DNA of 31,667 nt from Nemertoderma westbladi (Eukaryota; Xenacoelomorpha; Nemertodermatida; Nemertodermatidae): NCBI GenBank assembly GCA_032718475.1, contig JAUCBJ010001703.1, positions 1-31,667 on the forward strand, given 5' to 3'. The translations under genes and the position numbers were made by a program. This document shows, in pieces, positions 1 through 9,680 of this stretch. Within the stretch, counting starts at the first letter, position 1. Each line of letters opens with the position of its first letter. The notes below the pieces were generated by a model. The model ran no database searches and had not been told where the DNA came from. It saw only the letters and a program-made list of their open reading frames with translations.

Positions 1-3000
1 TTATTAAGCCAATAAAGTTTATCATCAAAGCTGCTGAGTGCAAATTTATTTTGCTTTAAGGTATAAATACGATGTAATTTAGATTGAAATCTGTGTATGT
101 TTTTTTTTATTTCTTCATTTGAGTTATATGCTTTTAAATATTCTTCATGTGTAATATTCGTTTCCACAACAGCTCTTGTAATACCTTTTGCTCTACGAAT
201 ATTTTTATTATTCCATTCCAAAATTGAATATAATTTTGGTCTTAAAAATACTGCTTCTTTAATTTCACATGAGGCTAGTTCGTCTTTACAGTAATAGAGC
301 CTAGATTTATTTTTATCACTGTAGAGCGGGTGATCCTTGGGGTAATTGGATGTATCTAAAATATTATTTTTAATTAAGGCTTTTAAGAAATTATTCTGTG
401 ATGTGTTATAGTAACAGCCTATCAAAGAGTCGGTGTCTGACGCAGCAATTTCAATACGACAGTTTAATTCTTTCTCAATAGGTAGCAATTTATCGTAATA
501 CAGCTGATACATATCCAATTTAGCCAAGTCCAACACAGCGCTACCAATAAATATAGGCTTATCGAGAGTTACAGAGTCTTTCACTAATAAATGTCCCGAT
601 AGTGTATTATTGTATATTATAAATTGTTCATGATTAATACGATTTACCAATTGATCGCATTTATCGTTGCTATTTGCGATACGAAAGTTACATCGATCTC
701 GTATTCTCTCTATTGATTTGCCAAACAGCGAATTATTGAGCAATTTCGCGACAGCGGTTTCAATGTAACTTTTTGCTAGGCGCCTTTGATTAATATTAAA
801 ATCTATGTAGGGTTTAAATACAAATTCTTGTTGAAAAGAATATAATTTATGGAGCTTAGTAACAATTAATCCATGTTTTATATAAAATTTTAACAGTTTC
901 AAATGTAAATGATAAAACTCTTTATCAAATTGCGTCAGCAAGAGTTTTGCTGTTGGCATCCTATATTTACGGGAGGTACCTCTTTGTATCGACAAGTTAT
1001 TAAATTGTTCCCGCATATAAGGCGAAAGCATTGTTTCATTTATACTTAAATGCTCAGGAGCTAACGGTAATTGTAATGTTTGATCGTGAATAGCTTTGGG
1101 ATAATTTAAATCACATATTAAAAAATATCCCGGTAGAGCCCTCAATGTCTAAATCTACCAAGTACTCGATTAGTTTTTCAGGAATTGCATTCTCTAAATG
1201 TTTAATACTTACTTCTTTGAATTGCGAGGTGGGTAGTTTTTTACTTAAATTCCCAGAATATAAAGAGTTGAAATCAATATTAAAAATATGGCATTCTTCC
1301 TTAGTAGAATCATATGTGCTTGTTCCAGGTATATTTGATTCTATATAATGCTTTCGACAAAATGAAACACCACCCCTAATTGATTTTTCAAAATCTCTAT
1401 ATGTTTGATAATCCTTTATTAATTCTATTTTACATTTATTATATTTTAGCGCGCAATCATAGGTAAATGACGCAATACTACAGTAAAAAACCACTTCTAA
1501 ATCGTAATTTTGTTTACAAACATTCCTAAAATTCTCAAATATATCAGCAAGCAAACAAACATCGAGTTTTAAATAGGCTAAAAGATAATCTTTGAGATTC
1601 ACACAGTCGAATTCTACCCATGATATTCCCGCAAACCTATAATCTTCAATTGTGCATGTTTTTTGACTTAAGTTACTAAAAAAATTATTTATAGATGGCA
1701 AACCTGTATCATTAAATTTATTAATATCTGTCAAGTACTCGTATGGAAATATACCTTTCCGTTTAATTGTTGAGTTATTCAAGTTTGGATAAAAATATTT
1801 CATTTCTTGTAGAGTAATAGGTAATATTGAGCTTATATCATGACTCGCTACATCCTTTGTTGAACATTCAACTAAATTACTTAAAGAAAAGCTTAAAAAT
1901 TGATATGTGTCTAAGAAACGTAACTCAATTTTTTTAGAAGTGTTTTTAATTGGGATAAACGCACTCAGTGAAATATATCGTTCTGTATTTCTCGGTATAA
2001 CCTTTATATCCCAATCGGTGTATTTCTTATCTCTAAATCCAGTTTGTAATATACAATGTATATCGTACTGGTTGGAATTGTGCCCACAAAGTACATACAG
2101 GTATCGCTTCAATGATAAACTTCGGTTACAACTATTACATGCTGCCGCAATATATTTACCTGTGATATGTGAATGATGTCTGTTTTTCCCTACATTATTA
2201 TTTAAAGTAATATTACAATAAAAACAGAATTTTGCTTGTTCAAAATTTACAAAATCAATATTAGTAAATAACATAGTTTTATGAGTGTATATGTCTGACC
2301 AACAACATAATTCAGTTATATCAGTATATAATGAATCTAAGAAATCTTGAATACAATTATTATTATTTGATTTTACGAATGTTTTCAAATGACATTTTGG
2401 GGGGTTAATTAATTCAGTATTGGGAACAATTAAATAACTCACAGCACACGGTATATGCTCCTGTATAAATTGATTATTAACTGTAGGTTGTAAGATACAT
2501 TCTATATCAAAGTAGGTGACAAACAATGGGGATAAGGTTCTATCTAAATTTGTAAAACTAATGTGTGTTCTTTTTTTATTAGGCAGTTTCTCACGCTGAC
2601 TTCTTCCTTGGTAGCAGACGAGACGGTGTCGATGAAGAACTTCGGAACGAAAAAAATGAGCCAAACACCTTTCACAATATTTCCTACCTCGAGTATGAAG
2701 AGCTCTCGTATTCAGCAATCGATTCAGGTTAGTTATGCAAACATAATGATTCTGTTTAGGTACATTGTTATTTTTTACTACAAGTAATATATTTAATAAC
2801 TGTTTATCCGGTGTAATTTTACTAAACGGAGGTTGTCTTAATATAGATACAGGGGTGCGTTTATTGTCGTTATTCCAACAGAGTAAATTAATTATATATT
2901 TTGAATTTTGTTTTTCAAAAAGTTTAAGCGCTAACTGCCACTCTGTTGGATAATCTTTGTTCCCATTGTCAAAAATGAAATGATTCATATAATTTTTGTA

Positions 3001-3933
3001 CTGCGAAGTACGGTTTTTGTGATCTTTCACTTTGCTACTAAATTTTGCGGATATAATTGCCCATTTAAAACAGTCATTATCAGCCGATTGTATATTTATA
3101 ACACACTGTTTACCTGATAGAGCCTTAGGTAGTTCCATATATCCATGCCCCTTATATAATAACGACCTACACTTAGATTCAGCTAATTTAATTTCAACCC
3201 TTAATAAAGATTTAATACGCCACCCGGAACCACGTGTGTTAAAGATGGCTATTTTTTGTAATATATTTCCCGTCACATACTCAAACCATGTGTCAAAACT
3301 TTCTGATGAATCTACAGTATTAATAGCACCACCGGAAGAATTAAAATAAAAGGTCTCCAATTGTTCACCTTGTGAAAAATGTGATCTGTACATTAATACA
3401 TTTAGACCTAACCACAGTCTAAGAACATTCATTTCTTTCAATCTGTCTAATATTAACTGAAGAATATTACCTCGAATTTGTGTTAATGCTGTTTCTACAT
3501 CAGGATAATCTCTAGAAGTTGGGAGGTCGTGGACATAAATTTCAAGACGATTATCGTGAGCTTCTTGTTCACGTGTAAAAATTGTTGCGCATGTACCAAG
3601 AGCCACCCTTAAGTTTTTTCTGGATATTATATTTTTATGTTGCGAAAATTTACGCTTTCTTGTGTAGTAACATTTCAAGTGACAGTCGTGTCGTAGATAA
3701 TCGTCATATGTATACTCTTTATTGCAGGTAGAACAAGTCAATTGATAGGTACGGAACTGCATTTCTTTACAACCAGTAGTCGTTTCATGTCGTTTACAAA
3801 TTTCGCTGCATGAAGTCGCGACGTGACACTTTAAACAAGAATAACTTTCAAAATGTGTTCGTAGGTGGCGTAAATAATTATGTCTAGTTACATTCATATG
3901 ACAGAATGAACAACATATTGTTATTTTATCCAT
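1..3933 (-). pseudogene. Polinton/Maverick-type family-B DNA polymerase, frameshifted, C-terminus off window
   Basis: Protein-primed DNA polymerase of a Polinton/adintovirus-like element; it would replicate the element's linear DNA. The first 940 codons (3933 to 1111) show Cys/His zinc-finger-like motifs near residues 7-95 and 420-440. Exonuclease motifs follow: I (FDIE, 475-478), II (HNSNQYD, about 618-624) and III (YLKLD, about 787-791). A knot of Cys/His with HITGKY lies near 570-603, RGG at 853-855, and polymerase motif A (DFNSLYS) near 887-893, where the family usually has SLYP. The frame then ends at a TGA, but polymerase sequence continues without a stop in another frame from about 1136 to position 1, including motif B (NNSLFGK, 714-746) and motif C (SDTDSL, 423-440). 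One single-base frameshift near 1111-1140 therefore explains the break. The true C-terminus lies left of the window. The family call is firm; whether the frameshift is real or an assembly error is open. Confidence 0.93.
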
Positions 3934-3952
3934 GTTGAAGTTTGTTTAGATA

Positions 3953-3953
<1 letters not shown>

Positions 3954-3984
<31 letters not shown>
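3954..3984. repeat. (TAA)n microsatellite upstream of the polymerase start
   Basis: About ten TAA units lie roughly 20 bases upstream of the polymerase ATG (3933, minus strand). A similar tract abuts the start codon of the next minus-strand gene at 5205. The stretch 3985-4124 between the two genes is AT-rich and shows nothing else I recognise. Confidence 0.9.
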
Positions 3985-3986
<2 letters not shown>

Positions 3987-4124
3987 TATGTCCAAAGATT
4001 AAAATAAAATGAAATGAAATGAAATTGACTATATCTAAACATTTATATGCTAGTGGGGAAATAATTTTAAATCAATCACCAATCACCTATGGCTATTGGA
4101 AACCACAAAGAGTTTAACTTATGA

Positions 4125-5204
4125 TCAGGGGCTCCCCATGTTAGAATAATAATCAGGTTTCCATGGAGAATTAGTAACTGGATCTCTTGGAACTAGCTGA
4201 CCGACAACTTTCTGTTTCTTTGCAGGTGATGCGTTGGTAAATTTACTCGATGATCTTGGCTTCCGAGGTAATATTTCAGGAAAGACCTGCTGCTGCTGCG
4301 GTTGAGAGCAACTCTCTTCAACATCTGGATTAGGTGATGGGATCTCTACGAACGCTTTAGGTTTATCCAAAAGGACAAAGCCGTCAACGTGGGCTTCAGT
4401 AAGAGAAACGCCATCCATCGATTCTTTGAGAAAACTAATATGAGCTTTATCATTCAAGTAATGCAGCTCAATAGAATTTCCGCCGGTGCCTACTTCGATA
4501 GAATTATCGGTGTTGGTGATAATAATTTTTTTATTATTGGTTTTAATCAGTTTGAGCCGGTCTGATAATTGAATGATATTTTTATCAAAAAGATTCTTGT
4601 CTGTTTCAGCGACTTGGTTGTCCCACTCTCGCAGCAAAACAGTTAGTTCCTGATTTGACAAATTGAAACCTGTATAATAGTTAAAACCAACACTATCAGT
4701 GTATCTGAGGCTGATTTTCCATAAGCCAACATAGTTGGTTCCTTTAAAAGCTGTTACAAATCCAATAAACTCTGGATTTGATAATTCAATGTAGAATTGA
4801 TTGCTAATAATCTCTAGCGGTGGAGAGAGAAATTGCAATAATTTCCCTCTGTATTGAATTAGAACTTCAGTAAAAGCTTTGTTGAGAACTTTACATTTGC
4901 CTTGTTTCTGAACGTAAACATCACCCGATGTGGGGTTGATGGAAATATTCAAATTTCCCCGCGCAAAACGAGGAGTTGGATATATCCTACCTGGTATAAT
5001 TGCTGGTCTGGATTGATGTTGGTTGTTGTTGGTTGTTTCTAGAATGTCTAGCAAATAGCGGGTATCTTGATGAGAAAAACAAATCGATTCGTGGTCCTCC
5101 TGAGATTCCACAATAAAATACTTGCTGTGAACGACGGTACAAGTATATTTATTGTAAGTAAATTTCCAGCTATTTGTTGCTCCGGTTTTTTGCGTTAAGG
5201 CCAT
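4125..5204 (-). CDS. 359-residue protein of the Polinton-like element, possible ssDNA-binding protein
   Basis: Intact frame upstream of, and co-oriented with, the DNA polymerase, about 190 bases away. I do not recognise it firmly. Two segments share the pattern S-x-Q-(D/E)-x-x-x-L-L (residues 44-52 and 183-191), each preceded by short alternating beta-like stretches. This recalls the PC4/p15 ssDNA-binding fold, where a beta-strand is followed by a helix starting like SLTxEQWxxL. The tail is Pro/Gln-rich (about 290-310, with a QQQQ run) and has a basic cluster resembling a nuclear localisation signal (PRKPRSSS...SPAKKQKVV, about 313-334). No signal peptide or membrane segment is visible. Inferred role: nuclear ssDNA binding for the element's replication. 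It could equally be an unrelated structural or regulatory protein. That it is uninterrupted while the polymerase is frameshifted is notable. Confidence 0.7.
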   Translation of the reverse strand: MALTQKTGATNSWKFTYNKYTCTVVHSKYFIVESQEDHESICFSHQDTRYLLDILETTNNNQHQSRPAIIPGRIYPTPRFARGNLNISINPTSGDVYVQKQGKCKVLNKAFTEVLIQYRGKLLQFLSPPLEIISNQFYIELSNPEFIGFVTAFKGTNYVGLWKISLRYTDSVGFNYYTGFNLSNQELTVLLREWDNQVAETDKNLFDKNIIQLSDRLKLIKTNNKKIIITNTDNSIEVGTGGNSIELHYLNDKAHISFLKESMDGVSLTEAHVDGFVLLDKPKAFVEIPSPNPDVEESCSQPQQQQVFPEILPRKPRSSSKFTNASPAKKQKVVGQLVPRDPVTNSPWKPDYYSNMGSP

Positions 5205-5225
5205 AATAATAATAATAATAATAAT
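5205..5225. repeat. (AAT)n microsatellite abutting the start codon at 5204
   Basis: Seven AAT units run directly into the minus-strand ATG at 5204-5202, so on the coding strand the leader ends in repeated ATT. The same kind of tract precedes the polymerase gene. Confidence 0.9.
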
Positions 5226-5228
5226 ACG

Positions 5229-5600
5229 AAAAATATTACGAGTGATAAATTTTAAACCGTATCGCTGTAATAAATTGACACCATAGTTCTCACTCTAAAA
5301 TTGTGTTTGGTCGGAAGACAACGCCTGATAAAAATGATGCTGAGTTCGACATTAGGTATCGACACAAAAACAAAAATTGGGTGAGACACGTAGCTCAGAT
5401 TTTCGTTTTTAGGTCGATACCCAATGCTGGAATCAGTATCATTTTATGTGGCGTCGTTTTCCGACCAACGAATATACAACGAGTAAGATAATGTAGAAAT
5501 TATTAAGGAGATAACACAATGTCAGAGTGAGAACAAAAAAATTAGATATGGTATCAATATATTACCATGAATAAGATTACAAGTGATGAATTTTATTAAA
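5229..5600. repeat. Nested inverted repeats flanked by short direct repeats
   Basis: Three layers are visible. The core (5307-5468) is palindromic. A second pair of arms (5286-5307 and 5513-5534) shares GTTCTCACTCT and ATTGTGTT. A third pair (about 5267-5285 and 5552-5571) matches at about 17 of 19 bases. Outside these lie direct repeats (ATTACGAGTGATAAATTTTA near 5233 and a 17/20 match near 5576). No protein is encoded. It could be a MITE inserted inside an older inverted-repeat element, or a terminal or replication structure of the neighbouring Polinton-like element. Confidence 0.7.
5307..5468. mobile_element. Palindromic foldback MITE (162 bp)
   Basis: The first 75 or so bases, beginning TTGGTCGGAAGACAACGCC, match the reverse complement of the last 75, ending GGCGTCGTTTTCCGACCAA, with scattered mismatches and a small central loop near 5380-5395. 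A short open frame across it is only a by-product of the palindrome. I could not see a convincing target-site duplication. Confidence 0.8.
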
Positions 5601-5718
5601 AACATTCACTTATATATATAAATTTGTGATGTGGCATAGTCAACGAAGAAGAGATGGTACGTGTCATAATCATCGACGAATAAGAAAAGAGATGAGGAGC
5701 AACGTGGATGAATAGCTG

Positions 5719-6237
5719 GCTGGTTGATTGCGTGGATAGGAAATACATGAAAGAATATGAATCATAGGGTTGTGTGTGTAATAATCAATAATTATTATAA
5801 TAAAAAACGTGCAGTATAATGTTAGCGGTGGTAGCCTTTCAATATGGCACAGATGCTGTGGTTAGCTTGAGTAACTACTATGCAAATGTTGTTCGTATAC
5901 GTGTAGCTGGGACGTGGCGGAATTTCAACACGTATCATAATAGCGTTGGATTGGACTGGTAGGCAGGCTGCTTGGTTGGTTGGATTGGCGACAGCAGTTG
6001 TGGAGTTGGCAATCAATATAATATATGCATGATGCGTGTAGTTGGTGGCCACGTTGTCAGCATATACAGTATACAGTGGTTGGTTGCGTGAATAGGAAAT
6101 AACTATGGAAATGTTCGTATACGTGTAGCTGGAAACGTGGTGGAATTTCAACACGTATCCTACTGCTGGACTGGTAGGTTGCTTGGTTGAATGGATTGGT
6201 GACAGCCGTGGTGAGTTGGTAATCGATTCGATATAAT
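5719..6237. repeat. Diverged tandem repeat, period about 222 bp
   Basis: A block containing GTTCGTATACGTGTAGCTGG followed by GGAATTTCAACACGTATC occurs at 5891 and again at 6113, with the following 110 bases also related (GGACTGGTAGG, GCTTGGTTG, GATTGG, GACAGC). A third partial relative (GGTTGATTGCGTGGATAGGAAAT) starts near 5722, matching the stretch near 6081. The block lies just upstream of the BEL element and may be part of its 5' LTR, but no second LTR copy was found. The minus-strand open frames here look like chance. Confidence 0.65.
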
Positions 6238-6467
6238 AGCGTAGTGGGGGCTAGCCACGCGTTGAGAGGTTACGATACGCGCGAAGATGAATATGCGATG
6301 GTTGGTTGATGCAACGACTCGAACCAATACTGACGGGAGGTAACAGCTGTAGGAGTAAGGCGGGCATCGCGAGGTTAGGCTACGCGTAGGTGATACGCAG
6401 CGATTGGTTGAAGGCAACGAGGCGAATCAATATTGATGGCGACAGATGGTCATTAAACACCTCGATT

Positions 6468-6487
6468 TAGCGCCGAAATTTGACATT
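6468..6487 (+). promoter_or_regulatory. Possible BEL primer-binding site
   Basis: TTAGCGCCGAAATTTGACAT resembles the TGGCGCCGAA-type primer-binding sites that follow the 5' LTR of many LTR retrotransposons, with one mismatch in the first part. It sits 82 bases before the gag start. A preceding AAACA at 6456-6460 could be an LTR end. Weak support, since the LTR pair was not identified. Confidence 0.3.
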
Positions 6488-6549
6488 TTTTAATTGCCTC
6501 CGAACGGAATGCCCATAGCCCAAGCTTAGGGAGGACTTCTGCCGGGGCC

Positions 6550-9077
6550 ATGCTTTATCTACTACTAGCAGCCGAGTTGGACGAACAAAAACGAGTTTCG
6601 GAAGCGAGAGCCGAATTGAAAAAACGACAGATAAAGGCTCAAACAGCTATACGACTAGCGGAGTTCGAGGCGCAACAGCAACAGACGGAACAACGCGAGA
6701 AGGAAGTTAAACTTCATTTCGAACTCGAGAAGAAGGCGAGAGAATTAGCCAACGCTAAGGAAGATCTGGATCTACAAGCCCGCAATCGATCGATGAGATC
6801 TCGAGACGGACACGATCTAGACCGGTTAGAGGTAAGACATCGTCAAATTCAGGAACGAATGAAGGAAGGAAGCGTAGGAGCACCTGAGCGAGAACGGGAA
6901 TTGGTTAAAGACTTATGTCAACGATTTCCACAAGTAACTCCAATGTTCGCACCAATTACGAATAAAGGACCTGTTTCGATTGCTGGTAGTAGCAGTATAT
7001 CTCCTATACACGATGCAACGGAACACAGGTATGTTATTCCGGACAAGTTTGTACCACCGAGAGCAACGTCATCGCCTATTCCGAGAGTCAAGGTAAGTAA
7101 CCCACCGATTACAGATCGTAGTAGTTTATTAGTCGGACCTACATTAATAACGACTAAACAGGTGAGTCAACCATCGACACCAAAACCTGTGACACACTAC
7201 ACAAACTCAATCGTATTCAGGCCTTCAAGACCGTTAGACTCAGGCACCATACGACCACAAATCCAGTTTACATCGCAATCTACGACTTCGAGGAAGACCT
7301 GCGAGCCTACCGAACAACGGAGATCAGTGGATAAGCGACCGCTTAATCAGTTTACATCGCAATCTACGACTTCGAGGAAGACCTGCGAGCCTACCGAACA
7401 ACGGAGATCAGTGGATAAGCGACCGCTTAATCAGTTTACATCGCAATCTACGACTTCGAGGAAGACCTGCGAGCCTACCGAATGACGGAAACCAGTAGAC
7501 GATGTTCCGAAACGGAATGTTAGAATTCGGACAAACCAACGGACGCGAGCACGTCGGCCACCGTATCCAGGTGATAGTAGTACTTCGAGTGAATCGGATT
7601 ACCCGGAACGCGAAGTGTTTAGAACGGGAGCAGCCGATGAATACAAACGCGAGCGTTCAGACAATTCCTTTATAGACAATCCTCCACAAAATACGCCAAC
7701 ACAGAAAGCGTTACAACCAACGGACGCGATCAGTACACAACAATTCGCCGACATTTTGCGACCAGTTGTTAACAAGTTGGCTCAGATCGAGGAACGCTTG
7801 GAGGAAGTTCAAACGGATAGTTCGAGAAACACCGAATTCGAACACAATAGAAACCCGAAGGAGCCGCAAAGAGTGATACCTTCGAGAACCACCTCGTATC
7901 AAAGAAAAGCGCCAAGACGGGAGAACATCAACTCGATTGCCAACCAAGGACGCGAAACTTTGAATGTAGCCGAGGAGATAGCTAAATTCGCAGCCAGACA
8001 AGGACTACCGGTGCAACAACCACCTAAGTTTTCCGGTAACTCTAAACATTGGCACACGTTCGTAGACTACATCGAATCTCAAATTGCGGCGTGCGCTTTT
8101 ACCTCAAGGGAAAAGTTCAACTATCTGCTTCAAACCTTGACGGGAGAACCAAAACGCTTAGCGGAGACTTTCGTTGGTGTACCAGATGCCTTCGAGTTAG
8201 CATACGATCGCTTAACTTCAATCTACGGAGGTACAGTCAGCATGGCCAAGTCAGTGATAGAAGAACTCTGTAAGGGGGGGCTATTACTAAACCCGTCGAC
8301 TTACTAAAGCTAGCTGATGAAATAAAAAACGCTATCACTACCTTAAGATCTATTGGACAACTCGATTACGGGAACACCCCTACAGTCCTATTAAAGATTA
8401 TAGGAAGACTCCACCATCGACTTCGTCGGGAGTGGAGGAAGATCAAATACCAGCGCGAAGAAAGGGGTGGATTCTTGAAACTGGAAGATGTGTACTTATT
8501 AATATCCAGGGAAGCAGTGGTGGAGACTCAATCCAACTACACTGACCAACACATCGTAGCAGAAGGAATCACCTTACCATCCTCAAACCGACAAAAACCC
8601 CAGACAACATCCACCAAGACGGCCACTTACGCCACATCGACAGAAACCCGACAATTTTCGGACGGTAGTAGAGTATCCGCACCTATTGGGATCAAACAGA
8701 CCAGACAACAACTGAGTGCAGACTTTAGCGGTTGCCAATACTGCGAGCAGCTAGGCAAGCGGCATACTACTCACAAGTTAAGAGGTTGTCGGCTGTTTCG
8801 TGAGTTAAACTCGGAAGAACGACGGCTGCAGATACGGCCATTGGACTCTTGTTGGCGGTGTACGCAACACGGACATGTTCGCAAGGACTGCCCAAATACG
8901 GACACCTGTCCTTCCTGTGGACGCAACCATGACGGCTTGCTCCACACGGACAGCCATACGCCGACCAAACGCTTCACTAGGGAACACCCAGAAGCAGCAG
9001 CGAAATGCAATACGGCCTACAAGAATCGTGAATCGAGAACGACACCAACCTTCGTGACGCATATTCGGGATTGTTTT
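6550..9077 (+). pseudogene. gag: BEL/Pao Gag (coiled coil, DUF1759-like, zinc knuckles)
   Basis: Capsid/nucleocapsid precursor of the BEL element. The first 110 residues from 6550 are Glu/Arg/Lys/Gln/Ala-rich heptad-like sequence, a probable coiled coil. Three copies of an 84-bp repeat follow, ending in an in-frame TGA (7483). The same frame resumes to 8307 and contains the DUF1759-like capsid region starting PPKFSGNSKHWHTFVDYI (about 8019). At the G7 run (8274-8280) the frame shifts by one and the homology continues through 8475-9077. This contains a CX2CX4HX4C knuckle (CWRCTQHGHVRKDC, 8850-8891) and a neighbouring CPSCGRNH motif. The frame is interrupted at 9077 by the LINE insertion and rejoins in phase at 15159. 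The codons past 9077 belong to the LINE, not Gag. Confidence 0.88.
7264..7482 (+). repeat. 84-bp tandem repeat in gag (2.6 copies)
   Basis: Units start at 7264, 7348 and 7432. The first two read as identical. The third matches until about 7482 and then diverges at the in-frame TGA. Each encodes 28 residues beginning QFTSQSTTSRKTCEPTEQRR. Each contains GGAAGACCTGCGAGCCTACC (7292, 7376, 7460), a relative of the motif dispersed at 16-26 kb, but here read in a different frame. Near-identity in an otherwise decayed element points to a recent duplication. Confidence 0.95.
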
Positions 9078-9162
9078 GGCCTTGATACCGGGTGGGTTGA
9101 GCGTCAATCATTGGTACACATATCTGTTGGGCTGCGCCATCATTACATGTGTATCCACTGAA

Positions 9163-9680
9163 ATGTTATTGGTCTATATCTTAGGAAAACTAAAATATAT
9201 AATTGGAGCCCTTTTACAACCAACTTTAGCTAGTATTTACTACAAGCAACGTACAATTAGGAAATTAAAACCACGAACAATTACAATTCATAACAGACAC
9301 AGTATACATAGATTAAATAATAAACGGCAACCACATACAATAAGACTATACTCAGTTGGAACCGCAGCCTATCTATTTGTAATCTACTTCGCGACATTTA
9401 ATATACATACTAGACAGACCAAAGTTTGTACTAACTTACTAGTATGGGTCACCTTCATTCCATTCTGTGCTATTGCTACTGGTACTATTTATATAAATTT
9501 TAAAATTAATATAAAAAATAATATGTCCTTGAGAGTCAACGTAATTATATTTCTAATTATATATATTTCGATATGGCAAATTAAAATTGTACAAAGACAT
9601 GATTGCGTAAAAAAATTATCATTTAAACCAGCAATAACTAAAAGAGATTTAAAAAATTTTCAGCGTAATCATAAAACATA
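9163..9680 (+). pseudogene. LINE polyprotein N-terminal part: multi-pass hydrophobic domain, split by an insertion
   Basis: Open frame of 172 codons from the first ATG (the frame is open upstream to 9076 but without ATG) to the inserted element at 9681. Hydrophobic stretches: about residues 1-25 (MLLVYILGKLKYIIGALL), a short one around AAYLFVIYFATF, a longer one around LLVWVTFIPFCAIATGTIY, and VNVIIFLIIYISIW. Between them are Arg/Lys/His-rich segments. Across the insertion the frame continues in phase into the stretch before the 2A-like motif, which has two more hydrophobic segments. No coiled coil, RRM or zinc knuckle typical of LINE ORF1 proteins is visible. I infer a membrane-associated N-terminal product of about 218 residues; I do not recognise the domain. 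The last codons of the open frame (to 9732) belong to the inserted element. Confidence 0.7.

Noticed and set aside
5303-5491. 62-codon plus frame over the palindrome
   Set aside because: A by-product of the inverted repeat.
5822-6417. Two minus-strand open frames (110 and 85 codons) as genes
   Set aside because: They lie in a diverged tandem repeat, have low-complexity Thr/Tyr/Asn-rich content and no motif.
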